This document shows, in pieces, positions 12,628 through 26,225 of a stretch of DNA of 64,000 nt. Every line of letters starts with the position of its first letter. Position 1 is the first letter of the stretch. Position numbers and translations under genes: made by a program. This DNA comes from Vespa crabro (lineage: Eukaryota > Arthropoda > Insecta > Hymenoptera > Vespidae): assembly GCF_910589235.1 (NCBI RefSeq), contig NC_060958.1, positions 6,229,213 through 6,293,212 of the forward strand. The letters are read 5' to 3'. Under the pieces are notes generated by a model. The model was not told where the DNA came from. It ran no database searches and was given only the letters and a program-made list of their open reading frames with translations.

Positions 12628-15600
12628 TTACACTTCGTCAGAAGCTAGCAACTCTCTGTCAGCAGGAGAAGATGTCTTTTCATTTCTCTCTTCTTCCTTC
12701 ATTTGAAGAGCCACAGCCGATTCCAATACTCGTATCCTTCCTTCATGTTTTACAATCACAGCTTTTAACTTTCTTATTTCCTCTGTGAATTCTTTTAACA
12801 TTTCTTCCTATAAAAAGAAAAATATTATTTATTAGAATATAATGAATACATGTATGTTTTTGAAATAGAGAAATATCATTTATAAAAAAAAAAAAAATCT
12901 GGACTTACAAAAATGCCAGGCGATACTTGTGCAGTATTTTGTGCAGGGTTGGATGCAACTTTTGCCCCTTTATCTAGTATATTCGTCTTCTTATGTACTT
13001 TAAGTTCATTTTTAGATGAAGATGGTTGATAGCCATCTCTAAGAGATATCAGTATGGGATCAGCATCAACGCCGCTTTCCCATTCTTCTGCAGTTATTGC
13101 AGCTGTATCTCCAGGAGTATCAGGATACAAATCTTCTTGAAAAAGCTCAGACTACAAGATATTATGATATAAAAAAGAAACAATGACAACAAAAATGCAA
13201 CATTACTATCTATAACATAGTGTTTACCTTTCTAGGAACAGTCATTGAAATGACTTGACAAAAACCCGAATTATTTAGTCGATAAAATCTACTGATTTCA
13301 CAGCTATTAACATCACAACCTCGTTTTGGCATCATTCCTATCCCTCGTTGAGGGTCAGGAGTTTGAAAAGTATTGATATAATGAACAAATGGAGGTTCGG
13401 GTGTAATTTCAAAGTATCGAATAACAGAATCACCCTTGCCACATAGATATACCAAATTTGTATCAGGATCATACAAAGGAAACATAACTCCATTGCTGGT
13501 ATCTAATTCTACCATAACTATAGGTTCACCTAACATGTCTGGGGCTCGTAATGAATATTGCCTTTCAGACATTTTACTGAACCCAGTTGTGAAGACCAAA
13601 CCTCCCCTGAAACAGAATAAACATTATTAAATATTGATAGAAAATGTTAACTTGTCCAATTATAGGCACTGGATTAGTAATGTTACAAGCACTATTAGAT
13701 AATTAAATTTATATGCTATTAATATATTATTAGATAATTACTACTCCAATTTTTGTTTAATTTGGTAGGTTTGAGTGGTGAACTTAGCATTTTCTCTCAC
13801 TCCTTTATACAATATGTGTAAATATAAGTCACACGATTATTGAAGATAATTAACATATCTTCTTTGATAATAACATGGTTTGGTGCAATTCCATTAAAAT
13901 GTGTGTACATATTTATATATGTATATATATACACAGAGGTATGATTTCATGAGAAAAGGTAAATCAATTTTCCTTTGTTTTTGAAAGCCATATATATTTT
14001 TAACTAAAAAAATACAAAATTAAATCAATTGGTAGGAAATATTGCAATAAAGATATTTATCTTCATTAAGATATTTTAGCAAAGGAAAATTAATCTATGC
14101 TTTTTTTATAGAAATCTTCCTCAGTAGATATGTAAAATATGGGATATCATACATAAAACCGATATCCCTACTGTAAAAGATGTGATATAAAGGGTAATCC
14201 ATGTTTTATTTGTGTATAATGTGTAATGTACATGGAAGATAGATAATCAAGTTGGCCGCGTGCCTGATTAAGGTACATACTGTATATTTGTTTTAGTTTT
14301 ATTTTATTGTATTATCAGAGGCAATACATTATATCTTCTGTACCTATATTAATCATCAATACTTATTAACATCCACCTTGTTACAACATAAACAGAGACT
14401 TTGCAACTGTTCATAAGTGCTTTCATCGGAGGAATTATTGCTTTACTAGTCTGTATCCATGTACAAACTTAACTTGTTAAAAATGTGATTATATTGCTTC
14501 CATAGGTTTGAATAATGAAGATATACTAAAACTTCAACAGTACATGTATTAATTGAATATTTCAGTAGCCAGCATTAGTAGTCTTCACAAAATGTATCAT
14601 GTTGCTATAGTATTACATGAAATTTGACATTTTATTTTAGTGAAATGAAAATGAAAAATTATTCTTGACACATTTTCGACATTTACTGTAAATTAATTTA
14701 GTCAATCATCTATCTTCTAAGAATGCAAAATGTTTCTGTGATATGTATACAATATAGATCTAACATACTTCCCTTTCTAATTTGTGAGCAGCAAATGATT
14801 CTTCTTATTTCCAAAAATATAAATAAGATATAATAGTTAAATATATAAATATAGAGAATCATATTCTATACTGAGACAATGATACTTTACATTTTCAGCA
14901 TGATACTTCAGATGAATAAGTTAATGTACAATACTTACTGTAATTTTTAACTGGACACTATAGAGCAGACGTCTTGATATTTGCATTTACTAAGGTGGTG
15001 TCCTCCTCATGATGAAATTTCAACCTTGAAGTTTTCCATTAAAATTATGTGAATCTTGCACTACACAAATTGGAAAGACCAAGTGATAAAAAGCAATGGA
15101 AATAATTCTATTGTGCAGACAAATGCCTCATTTAGAAAGCTGTTGCAGATTTTTCTCATAACCAAAGAATAATCCAGAAATACATAAAAAGGATCACAAT
15201 AAACCAATGTAGCAAGCAATTTGACTAAATTAGGCTGATTGTTTGAAGCAATTAAAATATATCCCTTTTTACTAATAAAAGAAAGAAAAGTATTCAGTTT
15301 AGAATTTAATGTTTTGTTTTTTTCTTCAATCAATTTTGTTAAAATATTTAAGTCCTAAATAAAAGAGCAATTAACATGATATAATTATAATGTAAAAAGG
15401 CGGATGTATATAGTTCGATGATCGATAAAAAAAATTTACTTGGCTATATGTTAAAAAGGCTGTAGTATATAGTACCCTACGTAAACCATTAATTTATATG
15501 CATAAAATAATACTCATAGTAATACATATGAACTATCCTATCATTCACAAATATATGTTGCTATTGCATATAATATTTTTTACATATTCATTGAAGCAAT

Positions 15601-15665
15601 ATTTTAATGACATTTTAATAAAAGTTGGTAAGTTCATATTTACAATTGACATAAAGAAAATACTT

Positions 15666-15738
<73 letters not shown>

Positions 15739-15739
15739 C

Positions 15740-15770
<31 letters not shown>

Positions 15771-17583
15771 ATGTTAAATTCACTTGCTCATTAACACTGT
15801 CTTATTTTACTAAATCTAAAAAAATAAGTAATTCTATGTAAATAAATTCCAAAGAATTAAAGATACTGTGCATGTCTATTCTATGCGTGAAGAACATTCA
15901 CTGAAATAAATGTTTTATAATTTATTATTTAATATATTTAATATTTTATTATTGTGTTCCCATAAATATAAAAATGTTCACCACTCTGTGTGCATTTGTG
16001 CACCATCACCTTGTATGCAAATTCTTATGTGCAATCTGCACCAATGTTGTGATTAAATAATAGATATTTGCAAAGCATGTAGTGTATTATTGTTACATAG
16101 GCGCGTTTAAGACTAACTACTGTCATTCTTGTAATATAGAAAGCATCTTACAGGCACATAGAGTTCTTCATTTGTAGACACATTGAAGCATTATAATGCT
16201 GTATTATAACAATTAAAGGCAGCTATATTTTATACTTTTTAATGCTTGTAAAGTACCAGATATTAAAGACATGCCTTTATATATGAAGTACGGTTCTAAT
16301 TACTATAGTTATGCATGCTTGAATTTTAACTATAGTTAATGTATACATTTATTATCTATTTTAATATGATATCTTAAAGTAAATAAACTTTATATAAAAT
16401 AAAATCATATATATCAAATATTATAAATCTGCCTTTTTTCTTTTTAATATTACAAAAATATCTTGTAAGTTTCTTATTTATTCATTAAAATTTTAATTTT
16501 TTATTTCAATGTTATTAAATATAAAAGAAAACCTAATAATGAGAAAAAGCTAGTCATAAGAATACATTTATGAAATTCATATTGCTGTGATTGTAACTAT
16601 ATTAAATTAAAAACTTTTCAAACAAGATAAATAAAAATAATGTTACTCACAAATAGATCATTTTTAATAATTAAATTAAATAGTAAGAAGAAAAGTACAA
16701 TGTATTTGCATACCTTAGAAATATTGCACGTGTTGCCTTGCTTCCTTCATGGGCAATAGCATCCTCTAAAACTTTCCCTGTTCTTGGATCTAAGATACGA
16801 ATCCTTTTGTCCTTACATGTAGTTACCAATCTGGATCCATCCCAGTTCCAACAGGCAGAATAAATAACATCAGGATGAGAGTCTATTCTTACTAAACATT
16901 CGCCAGTTCCAACATTCCAAATTAAAACAAGATTGTCTGATCCAGCAGTGAGTAATACGTTTAATGCTGTTGGATGCCATAGCACAAGTCCGACCCTTCG
17001 TTGATGCAATTGTAGGTCTACCACAGATTCAGTCAATGTCCTGGAAATACCACCATCTGGTATTTGCCATATTTTAACAACGCAATCTTCAGATCCAGAA
17101 GCTATGACATTATCATTATGAGGGCACCATGCGATATCTAATACGGGACCCTTGTGTCCACCCACTAAAGGATAGTCTGCTGATATTCTTCCTACCTATG
17201 ACAATTATTCAATGATCTATAGAACTAGTAGAGACTACCAGAACTACGGCTGTCATGATCATGCATGTAAGTTTAAAAAAGAATTCTATAAAATATTCTA
17301 TATGGGATCTTCATAAAAAAAAATCACTGTAATATATTCATAAAAGATATTTATAAATATGAAATGAAAAACTTTTGATAATTACCTTGTTATGGGGTAA
17401 GACTATGAAAGCACCACCGCCCGCGGATTCAACGATGATGGCCAAAAATTTAGGATTCACGGCGCAGAACGTAGAATCCCATGAGGATTTTGAAACTCTA
17501 ATATTGTCATAGCATTGTTCCCGTTTTAAAGACGTTCCGTACACGTGGCGGAACTTGCTGCTGCGTACAACACGAAAAGACAT
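12628..17583 (-). CDS. coro: coronin (WD40 actin-binding protein)
   Basis: Coronins bind F-actin and the Arp2/3 complex and regulate actin turnover, endocytosis and cell migration. Exons by plus coordinates, transcribed right to left: 17386-17583, 16714-17195, 13228-13606, 12909-13151, 12628-12807. All are GT-AG and in frame, giving 493 aa, the size of a short (type I) coronin. The N-terminus MSFRVVRSSKFRHVYG is the family signature, including the basic motif used for actin binding. WD repeats follow (e.g. HKGPVLDIAWCPHNDNVIASGSEDCVVKIW, split here as HKGPVLDIAW...VKIW), then the coronin-specific DUF1900-type region (FTTGFSKMSERQYSL, GMMPKRGCDVNSCEISRFYR). A variable linker spans about residues 354-434, and the last exon (435-493) encodes a charged coiled coil that typically trimerises. 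An upstream in-frame ATG lies 5' of the chosen start but the family start is MSFRVVR. Confidence 0.96.
13607..16713 (-). other. large coronin intron with TA arrays and an unexplained ORF
   Basis: A 3.1-kb AT-rich intron that interrupts an Arg codon. It contains a long (TA)n array at 15669-15770 and a spliceable-looking open frame on the same strand at 15061-15351 (see findings). No exon joins coronin in frame. Confidence 0.7.
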
Positions 17584-19060
17584 ATCTGCACCTACTTTCA
17601 ACGCAAACAAAAATGAAACCAACAAAGATTAACCTAGAAGGAAACACCAATATCTTCATACACCGGTTATTATGATTATTTTAATAAATTATTGTTACGT
17701 GGGCACTGCGGGCGTGGGCGACGCATGGAACATCCCCCAATTTATAAATAGATTCCCCACCCTTAATGTCGAAACGAGCGCGACTGAAATAAGAATATTT
17801 CCAAACCGTGTTTTGTATCCCGGTCTCTCTACGAGTTAATATGTGCAAATGAAGTGTATGCCAGTGTTGCCAATTATTACAAATATAAGAGGAAACTTCT
17901 GTCTCTCTCCCTCTCTCTGTCTTTGTCTCTCTCTCTCTCTCTCTCTCTTTTTCTGCATTGAGAGCTTGATGCATCAGAAAATAGATTTCATTCTAACCGA
18001 AATTGGCGACTACAGAAATAAACTCTCTCCGTTGCTTTTATAAGATCATGATTCATAATAAGAAACGGTACAGTCACGTATGTTAATGTTACAACGAAAT
18101 ATTATAGTTAAATCAATAAAAAATTAATATCAGATTCCATCATGTTTGTAGATCTAATGAGATCGGAGCAAAATAATAAGGTATATCTAAGTAACTTATA
18201 ATATTTAAATAACGCGAACTATTCCTTTTTCCATAAAATAGAAATCTATTCGTGATGTATAAATGTATGTTTGTGCGTGTATACATACACAAAACTGCGA
18301 CTCTGCTTCACTTCAATGAATACTAAAGAAGATTTCATATATACGTACTACTATTTTATTTCTCTCAAGTATTACTTTAATCTTAATGATATTACTGTAA
18401 CTTCATGATAAAAACAGTTACTTGATACGGTAACAGTCATACGAGTATGGCAGGTGATGCGTCACCGGTATGATTCATTGGATAATATACTGAATAATAT
18501 AGTTTTCATGTCAGAATCCAAGTAAATAGTATAAAACTGTGCAATTTACGCGTCCATCTTTTCTTTTTCTTTCTTCTTCTTTTGTATACTATACATAGAT
18601 AAACAATGTAAACTATATCTATGTTAAAAGGTTGAACTTTTGAATACTCCCGCCATTATTCTAGTTCACCACATTGTAATTCATTAGGCGTCCACGTCGT
18701 AGTAGCGCCATTTAACACGAACGAATCGGTCGTTTCAGAACACCTTATTTGGAAATGCGCACCCTACTCAAGTGAAAAGCCACCCCCGGTAATATTATTT
18801 TCTTTTAAGCTTTTTAATTCGTATATCTAAGTAAATATGTATAATGCTTTAAATTATATTCTCTTATTGTTTTCACATATAATAATTGAATAATATGTTG
18901 CTAAACGTATCACTCATTAAAATTGTCTTATCATCATTTCAAAAGAAAAAAAAATTAATTGAAATAATCAATAATATAAATTAGTTAATACAAATCGTAC
19001 TTTACCAACGAATTATAATCCGGATGACAAGCAATGCACGCTTTTGGGAAAGAATTCTCC
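17584..19060. other. 5' flank between coronin and the divergent SANTA gene
   Basis: A head-to-head intergenic region. It has a CT tract at about 17925-17948 and otherwise AT-rich sequence. A less AT-rich stretch around 18640-18790 contains two copies of a GCCATT-type box (CCGCCATTATT, GCGCCATTTAA). This could be the coronin promoter, but no start site can be fixed. Confidence 0.35.
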
Positions 19061-19149
19061 CCACCCCCCAAATTTCACGCGCTGACGAAGACGATGGATG
19101 CGCACGCTTTTCGATTCAATATGGCCGTTTCAACCGCGAATAATCGAAA
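19061..19149 (+). promoter_or_regulatory. candidate 5' UTR exon of the SANTA gene
   Basis: A GC-richer stretch ending in a strong donor (CGAAA|GTAAGT, break after 19149). It includes an ATG with a short open frame (MDAHAFRFNMAV...) that cannot continue in frame into the next coding exon, so if transcribed it would be an upstream ORF. Placement as the first exon of the downstream gene is inference. Confidence 0.35.
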
Positions 19150-19716
19150 GTAAGTTTCAAACAATTAGTAAATTAATGAATATAGAGATATACTGATGTT
19201 ATTTAAAACGTGATCTTCATAAACCATTATTTCATTCATCGTATTATTCGCTGTTTAATTGATTACTAACTAATTACAAAGTTAACAGATATAACACATT
19301 TAACAGTTTGTTCATTTAACGTTTATCGTTATATTTACAACAATAACAAAATATTCAATTTCGAATCATACCTAAAAAAAATATGATTTGTATGTATATA
19401 TACATAAACATATTTATAAGAATTATTTCATTATTTTATTTTAAAATTGATTGGATAATTAAAGCAGATTTTTCATTGGTTGTGTATACTTAAGCTGCTA
19501 ACGCCACTTCCACACATAATGTAAGATTTGTGACGCTGCCTAACTTCGCAGTAAATACGTACAATTTATTGTAAGAGTTGATAAACTAGTTACATAGAAT
19601 TACGCGGGAAATAATAAGAAGCTAAAACAAATATATTAATTTTTAAACGCTTCTCTAAACATATAACAGTTTCTATTTAGTGCATCGAATGTAAAGTGAA
19701 TATTATTAAAATTATA

Positions 19717-22165
19717 ATGGAGGTGAGTTTCAAATTTTAACGGTTTAATTGCTTAAGTTTATTTCCACATATATCTACGTTATATTATACTTATGGTGTT
19801 ATATTTGATAAGAAATGTATATTTTTATCTACTTAGATGAAGTTTGCAAAATTTAAAAAAGACGAACGTTGTAAAAGATTAGAGCGTTCCTTGAAACTTT
19901 CTTTACTAAGAAAAAATGGAAAATTGACAAATGATGACCCAATCTGGAATGACACGGATGCACAGAATTGGAGTTTTACTGCTTTGTCTCCGCAACTTTC
20001 ACAGGCGGAACATGAAATTGTGCCTTCTAATAAAAATTTATCAAAAATAAAAGCAATGAAAAAGAACAATTATACTACATATGAACCAGTAATTGCATCT
20101 TCAAATGTTCATCAATCTCCAAGTCAAAATAACTCCTTTAACAATAATGTCGCCTCTTCATTGACTGTTAAGGAATTTCTTCATCAAATTAAGGATAATT
20201 CAAAAATCATCCAAAGAGATTCATTATTGACTAATGAAAACTCGCCTCATGTAGTTGAAAAGGGCTTATATGTACAACCAAAAAATATCAAACATGAAAA
20301 AAATCTTTCTAAGTTGCAAAAACAAAATTCAATGAGTAATAATGATAATAACTATAATCCTTGTAAAATAGCTAGTCCTAAAGAAAAATCGGGTAGAACC
20401 TTTTTTAATTGGAAAGTTATGCTAAACAAAGATGGTCATTTGATTATCAAAGGAACATTAGAAAGGTAAATTTATAAGACTAAATTCATTATAACATTTA
20501 TTATTGTTTGTTCATATTTATTTTTTATAGCGGACAAACTGCACGCAGTAAACCTATACTTAGAAGATTGACAGCTACAAGTGTACAATCTACTTTCTTA
20601 CATATATATTATCTTGAAGGAAATATTGTGGATAATGAAAATGGTAAGAACTTAAATTTCTGTATAAGTCTTTACTTATATACTTTTTAATATCATTAAA
20701 AAATATTAATTTTCTCCGTTTTTCTTTAGAATTACCGGAATATGTGAGAGGCAAGTTTTACAATGGTTTTCCAGATGACTGGGAAAATATATATTTATTA
20801 TGGAAAGTATTTATATCTGAAGGTAGTAAATTGAGTTTTCATTGGCCAACAAAGATTACAGATAGCGATGATGACTTGAATAGTGAAGTAACAAATTTAA
20901 CATTACAATTCACAAAGGAAGATAAAAACAAATACCAAAAATCTTCCAGTAATATATGTAATAATAATTCAGATAATACTTCAAGAATCAAAACTGATAA
21001 TAATGTATCTAATCATGTACCTAATACAAAAGTACAGATTCCTAATACAACAAGGATAATTCACGATAATAAAATTTTAAATAAGGAAAATCAAGAGCAG
21101 CATAAAAATGTTAACCAGCCTCAATGTATTCAGAAAAAGCATACATTAAAAGATATTATACAAGAAGATAAAATCAATATCATTATTAATAATTTGTTAC
21201 ATAAAGATTGTCCTAAGGAATACATTGTAAAAATTGTACAAATGTTTAATTGTCTTGAAGATGTTCTTTCTTATAGAGTGGCAACAAATGACGCAAATAA
21301 ACTAAAATGCGATGATAATGATTCTGGATTGTATAGCAGTCAATTACAAGGTAATGAAACGGTAATTCGCTCAAAGAGATCTTGTATGCCAGAATATCAC
21401 AATATATCACCAATTACAAAAAGAATCGATCAGAATAACTACAGCATAGAAAATGTGCATGAGATCTCGAATATGATTCTACAAGAACAATCGCAGAATG
21501 ATATACAAGAATTGAATAAGAGAGACTCTGAAGAATTTGAAAGTGAAATTTATGCGGGTATGCCTAAGATCATATTTCAGAAAGTATTGGAAAATAAAAG
21601 AGCATCATTAAAACAGGATAAACAGAAACAAAGAAAAGGAATAATAGATTCTATCCCTATGACTAAGAGTCATATCAAATCACAAAAAAGAGTTAAGAAA
21701 AAACACAGAACAATACATTACTCTAATTCTAGCGATAGTGATATTGAAAATGATATAAAAAATTCTGTGTCTGATGAGAGAAAGAAAAGAAATGATAAAG
21801 CAATTAGACATAATGCGTTGGAGCAACAGAAAAATATTAAAAAACCAGAAACAATATCTTTTACTCAGGGATCTGTATCATACAAAGAAAATCTTTATAA
21901 TGTTTATCATGATTGCAGCGTTAGCATTATTGAAGATGAAGAACCGAGTAGACGATACGAATCGATGATTCGAGTAAACGATATGAATCGTATAGAAACA
22001 CCCAATAGAGGAAAAAAGAGCACTTTTAAATATAATTGCAATCGCGATATTTCCACTACAGATGATGAAGTAGAATTACCAGGGACCAACTACAAGAAGC
22101 ATTTGAATACAATAGAGGTCATAAAACACAGTGCCAAAAAGCCAAAAATAATAAACCGCCATTAA
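19717..22165 (+). CDS. SANTA-domain protein, KNL2/M18BP1-like centromere factor
   Basis: Exons 19717-19722 (only ATG GAG), 19837-20465, 20531-20643 and 20730-22165 join in frame to 727 aa. The start was chosen because ATG-GAG sits directly before a consensus GTGAGT donor. An ATG directly after the acceptor at 19837 is an alternative start two codons in. Residues about 191-280 form a SANTA domain: FFNWKVMLNKDGHLIIKG, then RRLTATSVQSTFLHIYYLEG and GFPDDWENIYLLW, with the typical aromatic, GFP and W positions. SANTA domains are known mainly from M18BP1/KNL2, which licenses CENP-A deposition at centromeres. The remainder is Asn/Lys/Ser-rich and probably disordered. I see no Myb/SANT domain near the C-terminus, which vertebrate M18BP1 has. 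A basic RSKRSCMPEY stretch at about 463-472 loosely recalls a CENP-C-like motif. A poly(A) signal AATAAA is at 22254-22259. Confidence 0.85.
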
Positions 22166-22853
22166 TGGTACGGATCATTGCTGATGTATTTAATAGAATT
22201 AAGAAAACAATTAAAAGTATTTTTTCTTTTTTATTATTTTAGAAATATTAAAAAATAAAAAATAAAAATATATTTTTTTTTCGTAAGTTGTAATATAAAG
22301 ATTAAGGACTAATTTCATAAGATTCCTGTGACTTGTATACATAATTTTACGTTACATTAAAATTACTATTTTATTATGAATATAATAAATATTTTTTATA
22401 TTCGTGTTTTTCAAATTTAACTCCAGAAAGCTACTAGTATCGAAGGCAATTAGTTCTACTTTTCGACACGGTTAACCATGTCGCCACATTCATTACTATA
22501 TATCCAATTAGTATGTACCAATTGCGAATTATGATATTTCATTCTGCTTTGACATAAATACATGTTCAATAATATATGATATGCATATATACGTATCTAT
22601 ACATTGAATGTATATGCATATATAAGTACATGACATAAATTAATGCTTGATTCACAATCAACGAAAGTGTATGTGATTTTGCGTATAAGCGGTGAAAGCA
22701 AAGTCGATTGTGTGATGTTGAATGTAGACATATGTGAAATTCGTGCAATACCGGACAAGATTGATATAGATCTAAGTTTTGTCAATGTTGGAATGATATG
22801 TATTAAAGATAAAGAATAACGAAAAAAAAAAAAAATTAAAAACTTCGATAAAA
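22166..22853. other. short intergenic region between the SANTA and TLDc genes
   Basis: Contains the 3' UTR of the SANTA gene (AATAAA at 22254-22259), then about 500 bp of AT-rich sequence with the promoter and 5' UTR of the next gene. No other gene is seen. Confidence 0.5.
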
Positions 22854-24969
22854 ATGGGTAATCACGTGGCACGTAATATAAGCAATTCTACTAAAAAGAC
22901 TGATGCAGTTACAAATAATAGCAATGCGCTAACTACAAACACGGTTTCACGAAGTTCCTCTGGTAATGACATCGAACATAGTTCTCCTACACAATTTTTT
23001 CCAATTGATAACCTAGCCAAGGTAATTATTCGGTTGATTTAAAAATTTTTGTTTTATCTGTATTGTAAAAGATTTTTATTTTATGTTTTATTATAAACAA
23101 AAATTATAGTAACAAAAATCATCATATATATATGATTGTTTTATATATATATGCATACATATATACACGAATATATATATTTTTTATTTTAATTTTTCAG
23201 GACGTTTATTACTAACTTTTGCTTTAATTTAATGATGATAATAATATATACATTCGTTATATATTTTGTTTCTACTGACCTTGTAAAGTTATTAATTGTT
23301 ATTTAAAACATAACCTTAAATTTTTTCTCTAGATTTTATCGCATCATACATATGAAGAAAAACATGTACATGGAATCACGATGTCTGTGTTTGAAAATTA
23401 CTTATTTCCTAATTATCCTACATTAGCTGAAAAGTTATTTACTTATTTGCATCACTCTGCTGGAGCAAGTACATCACATTTGACAGTTTCTGCTTTCAAA
23501 CAACAATCAGAAAAATTTCTGTCTGTTATGAGCGACCAAACTATATTAGAAAATTATGTAACAATCTACTCTAATATAAGAGATGGGGATATATCTCCTG
23601 ATCTACTAAGATCTTTATTGATGACTTGTTATCAACTAGCAATGGATAGTACTGGTACTACAACATGTATTTATATACATCGTGTCGTCAATGCTGTTGT
23701 CATTTCATGTGTTAGTAAGATGTACCACTTGTTATTTTAATTTATTATCTAAGCTAAGGCATAGATGAATGTCTGGTTATTTCAGTTTCATGGAAAAGAT
23801 AGCTTGTCTGTGAGTTATGTTAGTAATTGGATGTGGCAGCATTGTTCACGTATTGTACATGGTCTACATTGCTATGTAGTTCATGTATTGACAACAGCTT
23901 ATAGAAATGGTAAAGCATTGCTATCAAAAGAACAGCCACAACCACATTTAGAAATTCCAACACCTGTATTGGAACATGCTGACAGTTTTGATCAACCTCA
24001 GACATTATTGCCTGTGAGCTATGTTTGGTTATTATCAACTACTTTACCACAATGTTATCTTCAGGTAATTTCAATTTGGTTATATTAGATAATTATATTT
24101 TTATATGTATGCACATGTTAATATATGTATATGTGCACATATATCTACAGTAGGAGTTGTTTAATTTGGAAAAAGATACATGGCATGCATACTTCTAAAT
24201 TAAGTTTTTTTTTAACAATACATCAAAATTCTATTGGCGTTTCATCATAGCCTTGTTATCTAGGCAAATGATACACCCAAGGATATTACGCACGCCATTA
24301 TAGCCAGAACTACAGGCAATATATGTCCTAGACACTGGACTTTATTATATAATAGTTCAGAACATGGAACTGGCGCTAATCGCTTTCTTCATCATGTGCT
24401 AGGCTACAGAGGTCCAACGTTGTTATTTATAAAAGCTGCTGATCCAGAAAAGGATGGTGAATATCTCATGTACTGCATGTGCTCAGCAGTTGAATGGCGT
24501 GAAAGTCATCTATATTGGGGTGATGAAGATTCAGTGGGAATTCAATTAAGTCCATCCTACAGAGTTATAGAGAAAGGACCTAAAGTATTGTATCTAAATA
24601 CAGGAATCAGAGGTTATCCTCATGGTTTGCGATTTGGAAGTAATCCACGTTCACCACATATAAGTATTGATGAATCATTCCATTCAGTCAGTATCGCAGG
24701 TGCACCATATCCTATTGCTACTCTAGAAGTTTGGGGATGTGGAGATGTAAAGTTAAGGTAATATTAACTTATTTTATAAAGTAGAAATTTAATGTACTAA
24801 AAGTAATTCATTTTTCAGAGAACGTCAATTGGATATTAAAAAATGGCAAGTAAAAGAGGCAGAAAGACAAAGAATTGTTAAATTAAGTGCTAGCGATTGG
24901 TTGGATCATCCTGACCGTTATCTTCTTGAACTAGCAGGAAGAGCATCTTACAATGAATCTAATAAATAA
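22854..24969 (+). CDS. MEAK7: TLDc-domain protein, MEAK7 type (mTOR-associated)
   Basis: MEAK7 (TLDC1; C. elegans EAK-7) is a lysosome-membrane protein linked to mTOR signalling. Exons 22854-23021, 23333-23710, 23786-24064, 24264-24757 and 24819-24969 join in frame to 489 aa (human about 456). The N-terminus MGNHVAR has Gly2 in an N-myristoylation context, as in MEAK7. Residues about 250-450 make up the TLDc domain: LPVSYVWLLSTTLPQ, then HWTLLYNSSEHGTGANRF, LLFIKAADPEKDGEY and ATLEVWGCGD, the last being a hallmark of the family. The C-terminal helix-rich tail (RERQLDIKKWQVKEAERQR) is also MEAK7-like. The donor after exon 2 is GTTAGT, which is weaker than a nearby GTAAGA, but only GTTAGT keeps the frame. 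The 3' UTR carries a (TA)n array, and an AATAAA lies at 25510-25515. Confidence 0.93.
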
Positions 24970-25089
24970 CTGGGATTACATAACTGTATTATGAAACAAA
25001 TTTATGCAGGATTAGAGTCAATATTTTTGTATATATGTATATACTGTTGAAGTCTTCTTCAGGAGAAAAGTGTACTTATTTCTGATGCA

Positions 25090-25148
<59 letters not shown>

Positions 25149-26225
25149 GTATATGTATATGTATAAGATTGCAGGTAGAATGAGCATCTATAATTTTATT
25201 TTTGCAATGTATGTACTTATGCACTTTAGCACAATGCCAAACTAGATTTTAGACAATCAGTATATGACGTTTTATTCTAATGTTTTTTTAAATAGGATTA
25301 ATATGACTTTTATAAATTTACAGACTCTGCAAAGATATGTGCATAGATTTATTCATTTTTAAAAGAAATTGCAATATTATAATATGCCTTATGTACTTAT
25401 GTTTTATGTACATAATTTTTAAAAGTTAATCATATTGTTTATCAAGTGTTAAAATGTTGGATCATTTTTTTTTTCAATATTTTTAATTTTTGAAAACTTC
25501 CTTTATTCTAATAAATATCTAAACAAAAGTTTCTTTTGTAAAAAACGTCCTTTTGTTAGCTCGTGATGAAGTCATATTGTAAAAAATATTTTCTATTAAT
25601 ATTGATATTTATATTAAGATCTTGTATAAAAACAAAAGTATAATTTATTTGGAAAACATGGGTTCTATTAATAAAAGATACAGGACTGAGACAAAAAAAA
25701 GATGGAACTTCCTACTTTGAACTTGTTTGCGTGCCGCCATATTATCAAATAATATATTGTGTAGTACATTCATATGCGGCTGCTTTGATAGTTCCGTACC
25801 CTGTCAAATAAAGTTCGTGACAGTAATGTTGTTATTTATTTCAAGTATTTGACTTGAAAAATCATTATAGTATAGTGCTACATCAGTTTTGTTTTGTCGA
25901 TTGAAATAATCGTACATTCTTGACACGTATATCATGGCGATCTATTTTATTATCTCAAAGCGTTCATTTAGAGGTTAACTTGCACCTCGGGAGAGAGAAA
26001 AATACAATGAATATATTACGATAATAGTTGTGGTGGTTCTTAATGAAATTACGTCAATGACAAAAACTCAATACGTGTAAAATTATAGAGGTTCAATGTA
26101 TTTTGTTATTCATTAGTTCATTAGGAATGAATAGACTCAATACACATAACCCAAAGTAGTATTTCATGACATGTAGATAGATAAATATTTCTTACTTTAT
26201 TACTTGTCCATTTATAAGTAGCAAA
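24970..26225. other. 3' UTR of MEAK7 and promoter region of the zinc-finger gene
   Basis: Downstream of the TLDc gene: a (TA)n array at about 25093-25150 and AATAAA at 25510-25515. Around 25720-25830 the sequence is less AT-rich and includes a GTGCCGCCATATT box, a plausible promoter for the following gene. The rest, to 26225, is likely its 5' UTR or upstream introns. No other coding exon. Confidence 0.45.
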
